Source: Rhodanobacter sp. (GTDB taxonomy: Bacteria > Pseudomonadota > Gammaproteobacteria > Xanthomonadales > Rhodanobacteraceae). Taken from it: a stretch of 50,509 nt of DNA. Below are positions 33,934 to 43,173 of this stretch, one piece after another; the first letter of the stretch is position 1; each line of letters opens with the position of its first letter. The position numbers and the translations under genes were made by a program. The notes under the pieces are model-generated. The model had not been told where the DNA came from, ran no database searches, and was given only the letters and a program-made list of their open reading frames with translations. Location of the stretch: NCBI GenBank assembly GCA_022730075.1, contig DZBX01000001.1, forward strand, positions 30,691-81,199, given 5' to 3'.

Positions 33934-36900
33934 TCACTCGCTGGCGCAGGGCGCCAACAATTGATCCAGATCGTCCTGATCGAAGCTCAGCCGCTCGCGG
34001 CTGCCGCCGCCGTCGAGCACCGCCTCGACCAGCGCGGCCTTGCGCTGCTTCAACGCCTCGATGCGCTCCTCGACGGTGCCGGCGGCGACCAGTCGATACA
34101 CGAACACGGGTTTGTCCTGGCCGATGCGATGCGCACGATCGACCGCCTGTGCTTCGGCGGCGGGGTTCCACCACGGGTCGTAGTGGATCACGGTATCGGC
34201 GGCGGTGAGGTTGAGGCCGACGCCGCCGGCTTTGAGCGACAGCAGGAACAGCGGCACCTCGCCAGCCTGGAAGCGGCGCACCGGCGTGGCGCGGTCGCGC
34301 GTGTCACCGGTGAGCAAGAGATAGGGGATGCGCAGGCGTTCCAGTTCGCGCGCGATCAGCGCCAGCATGCTGGTGAACTGGCTGAACAGCAGCACGCTGC
34401 GACCTTCGTCGACCAGGGCCGGCAGCATTTCCATGAGCAATTCGAGCTTGGCCGATTCGTGCACGCCACGCGCCGCCTCGAGCTTGACCAGGCGCGGGTC
34501 GCAGCACACCTGGCGCAGCTTCAGCAGCGCATCCAGCACGATGATGCCGCTGTGCTCGATGCCGCGCTGCACGATCACCTGGCGCAATTCCTCGGTGAGG
34601 GTCAGGCGCAGTCCCTCGTACAGTTCGCGCTGGCGGCCTTCCAGACGCACGTTGCGCGTGATCTCGGTTTTCGGCGGCAGTTCGGTGGCCACCTGCGCCT
34701 TGGTACGGCGCAGGATGAACGGCGCGATGCGCTGGTTGAGCCGTGCCTGCGCCTCGGCATCGCCCTGCTTCTCGATCGGCTGGCGGTAGTGCTTGCGAAA
34801 GCCGTGTTCGTCGCCGAGCAGACCGGGCACGGTCAGATCGAGTTGCGCCCACAGCTCGCCGAGATGGTTTTCCAGTGGCGTGCCGGTCAGCGCCAGCACG
34901 CGCGGCGGCGCCAGCTCCTGCAGCGCGCGGCGTGCGCGCGTGCGCGGATTCTTGACCTGCTGCGCTTCGTCCAGCACCGCCAGCGCGAACGGTTCACGGC
35001 GCAGCGCGGCGACATCGCGCGGCAGCAGCGCATAACTGGTCAGCACCACATCGTGCTGCGCAATGCGCGTGAAATGCTCGCTGCGCTGCGCGCCGTGCAG
35101 GGTGAGCACACGCAGATCCGGGGCAAAGCGCGCGCTTTCCTGTTCCCAGTTCGGGATCAGGCTGGTCGGCACCACCAGCAGCGCCGGCGCCGGCAGCTTG
35201 CCTTGCGCTTTCAACGTGAGCAGATGCGCGAGCAGCTGCACGGTCTTGCCCAGGCCCATGTCATCGGCCAGTACGCCGCCCAGACCGGCCTCGGCCAGCG
35301 CATTCAACCAGCGCAGGCCTTCGCGCTGGTAGGGACGCAGCTCGGCGCGCAGTGCCGTGGGGGGCGCGTCGCTGGCGGCGGCGGCGGTGCGCAGCAGGCG
35401 CTGGGTGAAGTCGGCCAGCTCGACCGGCGCTTCCAGCGGACGTTCGGCCGGCAGCGCGTTGCGCAGTTCGGCCAGGCGCCCGGCCTGCACGCGCGGCAGC
35501 AGCAACTGCGCGCGTGGACGATCCAGATATTCGGCCAGCGGCGCCAGCAGCGCGCGCAGCGCGGACAGGCGCACCGGAATGCGTCGCCGCGCATCGAGTG
35601 GCGCGTACCACACCGCGTCCTCGGATTCGTGCGCGCTTGGGGAAAGGCTGATCTGGTGCTCGGCAAGCGCCTGTGCCACGGCCGGCAGCAGGTTGATGCG
35701 ACGACCGTCGAGTTCCAGTCCCACCTCCAGCGCGAACTGTTGCTGATCGGCGCTGGGTGTGGCCACGCCGTACCACTGCGGCGCGGTGTCCACTACCTCG
35801 AACGGGAAGCTGGGCGCGTAATCGAACTGCATGCCTTCGGCTTCGAGACGCGCGCGCAAGGCCAACCAGCGCGCCGGCGTATTGACCTCCAGTGCGCCGG
35901 TGTGGCCGGCGCCGGGGAACATCCATGCGTCCTCGGGCAGCGTGTCGGCCAGATCCCAGGGCAAGCCCTCGGTGTCCACCGCCGGGGTCAGGCCGGCGGC
36001 CTCGAGGCGTTCCATCGCGGCCAGCTCATCGGCGCGCTTGCGTGCGATCTCGACCAGTTTGCCCTCGCGCACGCGCCGTACCAGGCCCTCGCCGCCGCGT
36101 CCGGGCAGGCGTTCGCCGCCGTATTCGAAACTCAATCGCGCATACGCCGGCGGCGGTGCGCCGGCGGCAAGGCGGGCGTGACGGGTGAGCGCGTGCAGGG
36201 TCAGCACCGGTTTGGGACTGAGTTCGGCGCGCGCGACCGCGGCGAATTGCTGTGGTGCCGGGAAGCGCCCAGCCCAGCGCGTGCCCGGCAACAGCGTGGC
36301 CAGGGCGGCACTGGATTCAGGCGGCAATGGGGGTGCGTCGAGCAGCGCCGCGGCATCGGCCTCGCCTTCGAATGGGCACAGGTTGGCATGCTCGGCATCC
36401 AGCACCCATAACGCGCCAATGCGCAGCAGGCGCTGGCCGGGGTGCAGTGTTGGCAACAGACGCTGGCGCCCGTCGGCTTCGAGTTGCCAGTGCCAGTGCA
36501 GGGGCTTGCCGGCGCCACGCTGCATGTGCAGACCGGCAACGCCGCCAAACAGGCACGGGGCGCTGTCGAGCATTTCGTTCAGGAGCAGGTCGCCGAGTGC
36601 ACCGGCGAGACGCGCATAGCTGCGGCCCTTGCGCGGCACTTGTGGCAGTCCCAGCAGGCTCGATGCCAAACGTTGTTGCGGCAGACTCAAGCCGCCTTGC
36701 CCAAGGCGCTTGGCATCCAGCGGCAACGGCCGTGCATAACGGCTGTTGCCGAGCGCGGTCAGCAACACCGGGGCCACGTCCAGTTCGGCCGCGTTCTGGC
36801 CGTCGGAGGTGGTCAATTCGAGCAGGAAACCCAGCACGCCAGCCGTGTCCGGTATGGGTGCCGGGCGCTGAAAAAGCCTGCGCCATGCGGCCGGCAGGCT

Positions 36901-36954
36901 GCTCGGTTCCGGCTGCTCAGCCGGCGGGCGGATGCGCGAAGGCGTGCTCCCCAC
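33934..36954 (-). CDS. SNF2-family DEAD/DEAH-box helicase
   Basis: A 1006-residue ATPase of the Swi2/Snf2 superfamily. The first 500 residues form a poorly conserved accessory region, and no zinc-binding SWIM motif is visible there. The ATPase core holds Lys570 of the Walker A (ADDMGLGKTVQ), the DEAQ box at Asp662 (VLDEAQQVKN) and LTGTPLENHLGELWAQ. The C-terminal helicase half includes SVLLFSQFTSML, SLKAGGVGLNLTAAD, DPWWNPAAEAQAVDRAHRIG. Such bacterial proteins are thought to remodel protein-DNA complexes or RNA polymerase; the exact role is unknown. The start is GTG at 36954: an in-frame TAG lies ten codons upstream and GGAACGAG precedes it. It lies 93 bp after gpsA and may share its transcript. 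Confidence 0.93.
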   Translation of the reverse strand: MGSTPSRIRPPAEQPEPSSLPAAWRRLFQRPAPIPDTAGVLGFLLELTTSDGQNAAELDVAPVLLTALGNSRYARPLPLDAKRLGQGGLSLPQQRLASSLLGLPQVPRKGRSYARLAGALGDLLLNEMLDSAPCLFGGVAGLHMQRGAGKPLHWHWQLEADGRQRLLPTLHPGQRLLRIGALWVLDAEHANLCPFEGEADAAALLDAPPLPPESSAALATLLPGTRWAGRFPAPQQFAAVARAELSPKPVLTLHALTRHARLAAGAPPPAYARLSFEYGGERLPGRGGEGLVRRVREGKLVEIARKRADELAAMERLEAAGLTPAVDTEGLPWDLADTLPEDAWMFPGAGHTGALEVNTPARWLALRARLEAEGMQFDYAPSFPFEVVDTAPQWYGVATPSADQQQFALEVGLELDGRRINLLPAVAQALAEHQISLSPSAHESEDAVWYAPLDARRRIPVRLSALRALLAPLAEYLDRPRAQLLLPRVQAGRLAELRNALPAERPLEAPVELADFTQRLLRTAAAASDAPPTALRAELRPYQREGLRWLNALAEAGLGGVLADDMGLGKTVQLLAHLLTLKAQGKLPAPALLVVPTSLIPNWEQESARFAPDLRVLTLHGAQRSEHFTRIAQHDVVLTSYALLPRDVAALRREPFALAVLDEAQQVKNPRTRARRALQELAPPRVLALTGTPLENHLGELWAQLDLTVPGLLGDEHGFRKHYRQPIEKQGDAEAQARLNQRIAPFILRRTKAQVATELPPKTEITRNVRLEGRQRELYEGLRLTLTEELRQVIVQRGIEHSGIIVLDALLKLRQVCCDPRLVKLEAARGVHESAKLELLMEMLPALVDEGRSVLLFSQFTSMLALIARELERLRIPYLLLTGDTRDRATPVRRFQAGEVPLFLLSLKAGGVGLNLTAADTVIHYDPWWNPAAEAQAVDRAHRIGQDKPVFVYRLVAAGTVEERIEALKQRKAALVEAVLDGGGSRERLSFDQDDLDQLLAPCASE

Positions 36955-37047
36955 GGTCTCGTTCCAGGCGCCCGGCGGGCGCTAAACCTTTCGAGCTTAG
37001 CACCGTGGACGATGCCAGCGGCCACGACCGCGAACGGTTCACGGCAT

Positions 37048-38097
37048 TCACGGCCGGGACGTGGAATCCGCTCGGCGCGAGTCGAACAGCCCGGACGGAT
37101 ATTCGGGCTTCTGTTCGCGCGCCAACAGCGCGCGCAGGCCTTCGCTGGGCGTCATTTCACCGCGCAATACGGCGCGCACATGGAAACTGATCGGCAGGTC
37201 CAGGTCGAGGCGCTCGGCCAGGCGCACAACCTCTTCTGCGCTGAGCACGCTTTCGACGACCTGGCCGATTTCGGCCAATGCCTGCGCCAGCGGCACGCCG
37301 CGGCCCAAGGCCATGCCAAGACGGCGGTTGCGTGACAAGTCGCCGGTGCAGGTCAGCACCAGATCGCCGAGCCCGGCCAGACCCATCAGCGTTTCCGCAT
37401 GCGCGCCCAGGGCTACGCCCAGACGCAGCATTTCGTTCATGCCGCGGGTGATCAATCCGGCGCGCGCGTTCAGCCCCAATTGCATGCCATCGGCAGCGCC
37501 GGTGGCCACGGCCAGCACGTTTTTCATGGCGCCGCCCAGCTCCGCCCCCAGCACATCGGTGCCGGAGTAGGCGCGCAATGCCGGGCCGTGCAGCAGCGCG
37601 GCAAGCTGCTGCGCGAACGTGGCGTCGAGCGCATGCACGGTCAGCGCCGTGGGCAGGCCCTGCGCCACTTCACGCGCGAACGACGGACCGGTGACGACCG
37701 CGGCCGCGCGCCCGGGAAAGCGCGCGCCGACCAACTCATGCAGAAAGCGTCCGGTACCGGGCTCGAAACCCTTGGTCGCCCAGGCGATCGCCGCATGTGC
37801 CGGCAGCATGGGTTCGATCTGCGCCAGCAGCGAGGCGAAGGCGTGGCTGGGCACCACGATCAGCACCACGTCGACATTGGCCAGCGCGCGCGACAAATCA
37901 TGCGTGAACGCCAGCGTGTCCGGGAGTTCCAGCTCCGGCAGATAGCGCAGGTTGCGATGCGCTGCGGCCAGCGCCGTCATTTGCGCCGCATCGCGTCCCC
38001 ACAGGCAGGTGTCGCTGCCATGTCGCGCCAGCACCGCGGCCAGCGCGGTGCCCCAGGAACCAGCGCCCAGAACCGCGACGCGCGTGGTATCGCTCAT
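37048..38097 (-). CDS. gpsA: NAD(P)-dependent glycerol-3-phosphate dehydrogenase
   Basis: Reduces dihydroxyacetone phosphate to sn-glycerol-3-phosphate, the backbone of phospholipids. The 349-residue protein opens with the Rossmann motif [21 protein letters not shown]. It continues with [18 protein letters not shown], the catalytic-lysine region [19 protein letters not shown] and [23 protein letters not shown] 38097 follows GAGG closely. It starts four bases after the secB stop, a pairing conserved across gammaproteobacteria, so the two genes are almost surely cotranscribed. The frame stays open upstream to 38157, but that extension lies inside secB. Confidence 0.97.
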   Translation of the reverse strand: MSDTTRVAVLGAGSWGTALAAVLARHGSDTCLWGRDAAQMTALAAAHRNLRYLPELELPDTLAFTHDLSRALANVDVVLIVVPSHAFASLLAQIEPMLPAHAAIAWATKGFEPGTGRFLHELVGARFPGRAAAVVTGPSFAREVAQGLPTALTVHALDATFAQQLAALLHGPALRAYSGTDVLGAELGGAMKNVLAVATGAADGMQLGLNARAGLITRGMNEMLRLGVALGAHAETLMGLAGLGDLVLTCTGDLSRNRRLGMALGRGVPLAQALAEIGQVVESVLSAEEVVRLAERLDLDLPISFHVRAVLRGEMTPSEGLRALLAREQKPEYPSGLFDSRRADSTSRP

Positions 38098-38101
38098 TGC
38101 C

Positions 38102-38590
38102 TCAGACGTGCGCGGCTGGCGCTTCCGGCATCGCCTGGCGGCGCTGCTGCTCGGCATACAGCGCGTCGAAATTGACCGGTTGCAGGAAGAAGGGCGGGAA
38201 GCCGCCGTTCTGGATCAGTTCGGAGATCACCTGGCGCGCGTAGGGAAACAGCACGTTGGGGCAGTAGGCGCCCAGGATGGCCTCGCGGTTGGCATCATCG
38301 AAGCCGGTGATGCCGAAAATGCCAGCCTGCTGCACTTCGGCCAGATACACGGTGCGCTCGTCCATGGTGCAGGTCAGGGTCAGCGTCAGCACCACCTCAT
38401 ACGCGCCTTCACCCAACTCGGTGGCCTTCTGGTTGAGATTAAGCTGGATCTGCGGCTGCGCCTCGCTGCGGCCCATGTCCTGGAACACCTGCGGCGCATT
38501 GGGTGCCTCGAAGGACACATCGCGCACGTAGAGTTTCTGCAGTGAAAGTTGCGGCTGCTCGGCCTGGCCGTTGGTGAGGGTCTCTGCCAT
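38102..38590 (-). CDS. secB: Protein-export chaperone SecB
   Basis: A 162-residue cytosolic tetrameric chaperone that holds preproteins unfolded and delivers them to SecA. Diagnostic segments are [35 protein letters not shown] and the C-terminal [20 protein letters not shown] with [18 protein letters not shown]. The ATG at 38590 has GGAG nine bases upstream. It is first in the secB-gpsA unit and divergent from rpmB, with about 284 bp between the starts. Confidence 0.97.
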   Translation of the reverse strand: MAETLTNGQAEQPQLSLQKLYVRDVSFEAPNAPQVFQDMGRSEAQPQIQLNLNQKATELGEGAYEVVLTLTLTCTMDERTVYLAEVQQAGIFGITGFDDANREAILGAYCPNVLFPYARQVISELIQNGGFPPFFLQPVNFDALYAEQQRRQAMPEAPAAHV

Positions 38591-38685
38591 GGGTTGGACT
38601 CCGTATGTTTGAAGGGATGTGTGGGAACAAAGGCCGGAAATCATCCCACAGCAGCGCCCGTACTGCACCTGTGCGCGGACGCCTG

Positions 38686-38715
38686 TTGCCTGCGCGCCGG
38701 CAAACTGGCTAAGCT
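38686..38715 (+). promoter_or_regulatory. Candidate promoter upstream of rpmB
   Basis: A TTGCCT -35-like hexamer (38686-38691) and TAAGCT -10-like hexamer (38710-38715) are 18 bases apart in the secB-rpmB gap. This is a weak match, about 160 bases before the rpmB start. The remaining gap shows no gene. Confidence 0.3.
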
Positions 38716-38874
38716 ATGCGGCTGTATTACGCCGACTCGTGCACTTGCCCGGGTCGCCCGCGCGACGCGATGCACGGGCTTGCGGCACATTGTCGGCATC
38801 GCGTGGCCCGCTTGGGTCGCCGGCCGCTGCCGCTCTGGCCAAGGGCGGCGTTCATGTCATCACCGGAGGTTCCG

Positions 38875-39111
38875 ATGTCCCGCGTCTGCCAAGTCACAGG
38901 CAAGGGTGTGCAGGTCGGCAATAACGTCTCGCACGCCAACAACAAAACCCGTCGCCGCTGGTTGCCCAATCTGCACGAGCGCCGTTTCTGGGTGCCCAGT
39001 GAGAATCGCTGGATCAAGTTGCGCGTATCCAGCCACGCCCTGCGCACCATCGACAAGAAGGGCATCGAAACCGTGATTGCCGAGCTGCGCGCGCGCGGCG
39101 AAAAAATCTGA
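38875..39111 (+). CDS. rpmB: 50S ribosomal protein L28
   Basis: A 78-residue large-subunit protein. [20 protein letters not shown], then [12 protein letters not shown] and [20 protein letters not shown] are unmistakable. It starts at ATG 38875, preceded by GGAGG. The frame is open further upstream, but the family N-terminus fixes this start. It forms the usual rpmB-rpmG pair, with 13 bp before rpmG. Confidence 0.98.
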   Translation: MSRVCQVTGKGVQVGNNVSHANNKTRRRWLPNLHERRFWVPSENRWIKLRVSSHALRTIDKKGIETVIAELRARGEKI

Positions 39112-39124
39112 GGAGCATGCAGCC

Positions 39125-39289
39125 ATGGCATCCAAGCGCGACAAGATTCGTCTGACGTCCTCGGCCGGCACCGGCCACTTCTACACCACGGACAAGAACA
39201 AGAAGACCACGCCGGACAAGATGGAAGTCAAAAAGTACGACCCCGTCGTTCGCAAGCACGTGATCTACAAGGAAGGCAAGATTAAGTAA
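39125..39289 (+). CDS. rpmG: 50S ribosomal protein L33
   Basis: A 54-residue large-subunit protein, [20 protein letters not shown] followed by [20 protein letters not shown], ending VIYKEGKIK. It lacks the CxxC zinc pairs, so it is a zinc-independent L33 form. GAGGAG lies before the ATG. A strong terminator follows 27 bp after the stop. Confidence 0.98.
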   Translation: MASKRDKIRLTSSAGTGHFYTTDKNKKTTPDKMEVKKYDPVVRKHVIYKEGKIK

Positions 39290-39315
39290 GCAGGCAACGC
39301 CGTCTGCCCACCTTG

Positions 39316-39343
39316 AAAAAGCCCGCCATGTGGCGGGCTTTTT
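39316..39343. terminator. Bidirectional intrinsic terminator after rpmG
   Basis: AAAAAGCCCGCC-ATGT-GGCGGGCTTTTT gives a 7 bp G/C stem flanked by A- and T-runs. It can end transcription of rpmB-rpmG on the plus strand and of the opposing O-antigen-ligase gene on the minus strand. Confidence 0.93.
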
Positions 39344-39355
39344 GCTGCTCGGCGA

Positions 39356-40693
39356 TCAGCCCGCAGGCAATGGAGATTCGCCGCCGCGCCAGCGCAGCGA
39401 CACCGCCATCGCGCAACCCAGCACGATCTCCAGCGGGCCGCGCATGTAGCCGTTGCTCCACGCCAGATAATCGAACAGATTGACGGTAAGCAGCACGACG
39501 CACAGCGCCAGCAACAACGCCAGTTGCGGGCGTGCATCGGCATCGCGACGCCAGGCGCACAGCAGATCGCGCAGTGGCAGCAGGAACGCGGCGCTCAGCA
39601 GCAGCAGGCCGACCAGCCCCATGCCGGCGGCGACCTGCAGTGGCGTGTCGTGCAAGTGCGGCGGCACATAACCTTGCCAGGCGATGCCGCGGGCGGCGAT
39701 GGCTGGCTGGATGCTTGCCAGACCGGAGCCGAATAGCGGGCGCTGCGCGATCAGGTGCAGGGCGAAGCGCCACAGTTCCAGACGCAGACCAATGGATGGT
39801 GCTGCGGCGGTGACCGCGCCGCCATCGAGCACGCTCAAGGCGGCCGCGCCGCCGCCATCGAAACGCTGAAGTACCGCCGGGCGCGCCATGTACGCGAACA
39901 GCGCGATAGCCAGCACGCCCACGCCAAGCCATCGGTGCCAGCGTCGCGGGGGCGGGACGCGGCGCGGAATGTGACCCAGCGTAAAAAGCAGGGTGGCTCC
40001 GATCGCTGCGGCCAGCCACGCGCCACGTGATTGCGAGAACAACAACACCAGCAGCGCCGCCAGCGTCAGCAACGCCCATGCATCGCCGTGCAAGTCCGTC
40101 GTCGGCGCTGCGGGTCCGTCGCGTCGGGACAGCCATGCGCTGCGCATGCCGATCAACAGGATCAGTGCGGCAAAAGCGCCGGTTAGATTTTCGGCATAGC
40201 CCAGACGCAGGCGCAGCGTGCCCGCGGCAAGAGCGTCCATGCGCAGCCACGGCAATTGCGCCAGTCCCCACAACAGCCAGCCCAGCGCCATCAGCTTGAG
40301 CACGCGCATGATCCACTGTGGATAGCGCCCCAGCCACCAGCCGAAGACGCAGGCGTAGATCAGCACCTTGACTGGGTCGAGATCGAGGGTGAGCTGGCGC
40401 ACGTAACCCAGGTTCGCGCCGGGCTGCGCGGTCACGGCGGCCTGGAGCAGGCTGTACAGAAGCAGCGCGAGGATCAGCTTCGGCAGCGGATGCCGACGCA
40501 ATGCCTGCCACGGCTGCGCGCCGCAGGCCAGCAGCGCCAGCAGAGACAGCGCCGCGGCGGTACTGGATTGCAGCGGCTGCGGCAGGTTGCTGACGGCCGT
40601 GAGTGCGGCCACGGCCAATGTGCCGAGCCCCAGCCAAGCCTGCCATGGCTGGCGCTGGCGCGCGCGCCAGTACGCGGCGAGGCCCTCCATCAT
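39356..40693 (-). CDS. O-antigen ligase family membrane protein
   Basis: A 445-residue polytopic membrane protein with about ten to twelve hydrophobic segments. The Wzy_C-like region holds RLELWRFALHLIAQRPLFGS and the conserved-histidine motif PPHLHDTPLQVAAGMGLVGL. Family members join O-antigen to lipid A-core, or transfer glycans to proteins; which of these applies is not clear. An alternative ATG lies at 40690. It begins four bases after the stop of the glycosyltransferase at 40698-41720, so both are one unit and the glycan built there may be its substrate. Confidence 0.88.
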   Translation of the reverse strand: MMEGLAAYWRARQRQPWQAWLGLGTLAVAALTAVSNLPQPLQSSTAAALSLLALLACGAQPWQALRRHPLPKLILALLLYSLLQAAVTAQPGANLGYVRQLTLDLDPVKVLIYACVFGWWLGRYPQWIMRVLKLMALGWLLWGLAQLPWLRMDALAAGTLRLRLGYAENLTGAFAALILLIGMRSAWLSRRDGPAAPTTDLHGDAWALLTLAALLVLLFSQSRGAWLAAAIGATLLFTLGHIPRRVPPPRRWHRWLGVGVLAIALFAYMARPAVLQRFDGGGAAALSVLDGGAVTAAAPSIGLRLELWRFALHLIAQRPLFGSGLASIQPAIAARGIAWQGYVPPHLHDTPLQVAAGMGLVGLLLLSAAFLLPLRDLLCAWRRDADARPQLALLLALCVVLLTVNLFDYLAWSNGYMRGPLEIVLGCAMAVSLRWRGGESPLPAG

Positions 40694-40697
40694 GCGG

Positions 40698-41720
40698 TCA
40701 ACGCAGACTGTGCTGCAGCGCTGAACCTACGCGCTGGTCGAAGGCAGCGCGATTGCGCTCGAAGCAGGCGCGCGCGTTGTCGCTGATTTGCCGCAGTGCA
40801 TGCGCGTCAAGACCCAGTGCATGATTCACGGTGCGCTCCAGCGCCTGCTCATCGAAGTAGTAGCGCGTGGCCAAGGCCATGGGCTCGCGCCGCGCGTAGG
40901 GCACCAGCAACCCGCATCCGGGCGTGATGCGCTCGTTCATCGGCGGCGCGTCCACGGTCAGTGTCACCGCGCCGACACCCAGCGCCTCGACGAGATAATG
41001 GCCCCAAGCGTCGGCTTCCGACGTGCAGACGTGGAACTGGTGGCTGTTTTGCAGGCGTACCAGTTCATGCAGATCATCCGGTCGACGCGGGTCGAGATAG
41101 TCGATGCGGTGGTCGATATTGGTTGCCGGGGGCGCCTTGATCGCTTCGCTGGGGTGTTGCAGAACCGTCAGGACTGGCCATTCCGGATGGCGATGCCACA
41201 GTGCCAGCAGTCGCTGCGTGCCCTTGGTGCGGCTGCCGCCGGCCAGATGCAGGAACCGGCGCTGGCGAACGATATCGCGGTCCATGCGGTCTTCGCTGTC
41301 AAAGCCGACCAGCTGCGCGTCGCAGCCCAGCGCCTGGAAGATATCCAGAGCATCACGACTCTTGGCCCACACCGCATCGACGCTGCCCAGACGACGCTGG
41401 TCGTGACGATCGAACCATTCCGGGTTGGGCAGCACGGCATTGCGCTGCGCCAGCGCGGTCTGCTCGGGCCAGAGGTGCTCGAGCATGACGTTCAAGTCAA
41501 AGCGTGGCGCATCCAGATGCCGCCGCAAGCCGCCAAGCAGCAAGCGTGGTGCCTGCAGGCACGCTGCGACGCCGCGCCGCCGGCGGCGTCGCTCGCCACG
41601 CGCATCGACACGTGTGGCGTAAACCTCGCATCCGTTGCGGCGCAGGGCGCCGGCCAGCAGACGAAAGTCGCGACTCAGGCCGAATCCGTTGTCGCGATAA
41701 ACCAGGTTGATGCTGGCCAT
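40698..41720 (-). CDS. Glycosyltransferase-like protein (GT-B type), paralogue 1
   Basis: A 340-residue protein with a GT4-like C-terminal half. Visible features are NLVYRDNGFGLSRDFRLLAG, PNPEWFDRHDQ, HLAGGSRTKGTQRLLALW and SEADAWGHYLVEALGVGAVT with NERITPGCGLLV; the last resembles the nucleotide-sugar-binding site of GT-B enzymes. Neither donor nor acceptor sugar can be inferred. GGAG lies ten bases before ATG 41720. The protein is closely similar to the next upstream gene (41943-42932), pointing to tandem duplication. It is coupled to the O-antigen-ligase-like gene. Confidence 0.8.
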   Translation of the reverse strand: MASINLVYRDNGFGLSRDFRLLAGALRRNGCEVYATRVDARGERRRRRRGVAACLQAPRLLLGGLRRHLDAPRFDLNVMLEHLWPEQTALAQRNAVLPNPEWFDRHDQRRLGSVDAVWAKSRDALDIFQALGCDAQLVGFDSEDRMDRDIVRQRRFLHLAGGSRTKGTQRLLALWHRHPEWPVLTVLQHPSEAIKAPPATNIDHRIDYLDPRRPDDLHELVRLQNSHQFHVCTSEADAWGHYLVEALGVGAVTLTVDAPPMNERITPGCGLLVPYARREPMALATRYYFDEQALERTVNHALGLDAHALRQISDNARACFERNRAAFDQRVGSALQHSLR

Positions 41721-41942
41721 GGACAGTCAGCTCCTTTCAATTCCCATGCATCCTTACAACGACCCCGTGCCCATGATGATCATCCACGAATGCAGCGGTC
41801 ACTGTGTGATTGCGTGCTGAATGCATGGGTTGGCAGACCCGTATCGCGGCATTACGGTCAAATCACGTCATGATGATTCCGTGACGCGCGGCATGATTCA
41901 TTTGCCGCGGCAATACGGAAACAAGCAAACTCGCGCAACCGT

Positions 41943-42932
41943 TCAGCGTGGCATTGCCTGCAGCGCGGCATCCACGCGTAGCGGAAACGCGCGTGCGTTG
42001 TCCTCGAACCATGCGCGCGCGGCGTCGCCCAGACGTGCCAAGTCGGCATCGCTCAGTGCCATGGCCTGCGCGATGGTTTGCTCCATCGCGGCCTCGTCGA
42101 AGTAATGCGTGGTGGCCAGGTTTTGCCGGCCGCTGCGCGTACAGGCCACGCGCAGGCCGCGTTCGGCGGTGATGAATTCGTTCATGGGCGCGGCGTCGCT
42201 GGTGATCACCACGGCGCCGATGCCCATGGCTTCGACCAGATAATGCCCGTAGCCCTCGGTCTCGGACGGGCACAGGTGGAACCAGTGCGCGTTCTGCAGG
42301 CGTTGCAGCGCCGCGTCGTCGAGGTAATCGATGCGATGCTCGATGTTGGCGGCCGGGGTGCCCGGGGTGGCGCTCCTGGGGTTTTGCACCACGGTCAGGC
42401 GCGGCCACTGCGGGTGCTTGCGCCACAGCTCCAGCAGGCGCACGGTGCCTTTGTGCTGGCTGCGCCCAGCCAGATGAAAGAAGGCACGCTCGCGCGGTAC
42501 CGCGCCATCGCGACGGTCCTCGCTGGTGAAGCCGGTGTACAGCACGCGCTGGCCGAGCTGCTCGAAGATGGCGATGGCGTGCCGCGTCTGCGCGAACACC
42601 GCGTCGATGCGTGGCAGCAAGGCGCGGTCGCTGTCGAGAAACCATTCCGGATGCGGCAACAGCACATTGTGTCGCGCGGCCGGCAGGAACTCGGGGCGGA
42701 TGTGCTCGATCAGCACATTGACGTCGTGCCGCGCCCAGCCGCGATCGCCAAGGGCGTGATTCCAGACGTTGCGCGTGCCCAGCTTGATGCGCCGTCCCAG
42801 CTTGCGCCAGTTGCCGCGGCGCAGGCCGGTCATGGTCACCTCATGCCCGTTGGCGCGCAGCGCAGCAGCAAGCAGGCGCAGATGGCGGGACAGGCCGAGG
42901 CCGTTGTCCCACGCAATGACATTGACTCGCAT
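41943..42932 (-). CDS. Glycosyltransferase-like protein (GT-B type), paralogue 2
   Basis: A 329-residue paralogue of the neighbouring glycosyltransferase, sharing WDNGLGLSRHLRLLAAAL, LPHPEWFLDSD, HLAGRSQHKGTVRLLELW, HRIDYLD and SETEGYGHYLVEAMGIGAVV. ATG 42932 is chosen because the conserved N-terminus starts there; an in-frame ATG at 42941 is possible. The 222 bp gap before paralogue 1 holds no gene and is somewhat A/T-richer than the flanks, so paralogue 1 may have its own promoter. It probably acts on the same surface glycan. Confidence 0.8.
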   Translation of the reverse strand: MRVNVIAWDNGLGLSRHLRLLAAALRANGHEVTMTGLRRGNWRKLGRRIKLGTRNVWNHALGDRGWARHDVNVLIEHIRPEFLPAARHNVLLPHPEWFLDSDRALLPRIDAVFAQTRHAIAIFEQLGQRVLYTGFTSEDRRDGAVPRERAFFHLAGRSQHKGTVRLLELWRKHPQWPRLTVVQNPRSATPGTPAANIEHRIDYLDDAALQRLQNAHWFHLCPSETEGYGHYLVEAMGIGAVVITSDAAPMNEFITAERGLRVACTRSGRQNLATTHYFDEAAMEQTIAQAMALSDADLARLGDAARAWFEDNARAFPLRVDAALQAMPR

Positions 42933-43014
42933 CGGATGCATCCGCAGTTCGCGCACAGGCGCGAGCACCGATGCATGGTAACTGCCACCTTGGGCATGAC
43001 AAGCGGGTGCGACG

Positions 43015-43173
43015 GCTCAGAGCCTGCGAAAAATTCCGCGGCGTGCGGAATTTTTCATCGGCGCGGCCAGCACAGGTCCGTACGCGCCTGCGCGAAGCAG
43101 CCACATGCGTGACCGCTACGCGTCCGGCCATCCATGGCCGGGCTGAGAGGCTGAAAAATTCACGGCCGCTCAG
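43015..43173 (-). repeat. Structured interspersed repeat, copy C (with internal insertion)
   Basis: Read on the minus strand, the element starts at the pyrE stop codon (TGA then GCGGCC) and carries an imperfect first hairpin ending CAGCCTCTCAG. The palindrome CCGGCCAT-GG-ATGGCCGG follows. About 55 bases of unrelated sequence (about 43067-43122) then separate it from the long stem GAAAAATTCCGC/GCGGAATTTTTC, perfect over 12 bp. The right end is GCTCAGAGCCTG on the plus strand. The extra sequence makes this copy 159 bp. Confidence 0.88.

Noticed and set aside
33853-36411. An 852-codon open frame on the plus strand opposite the SNF2 helicase
   Set aside because: Composition is His/Gln/Arg-rich with no family motif, while the opposite strand encodes an intact ATPase.
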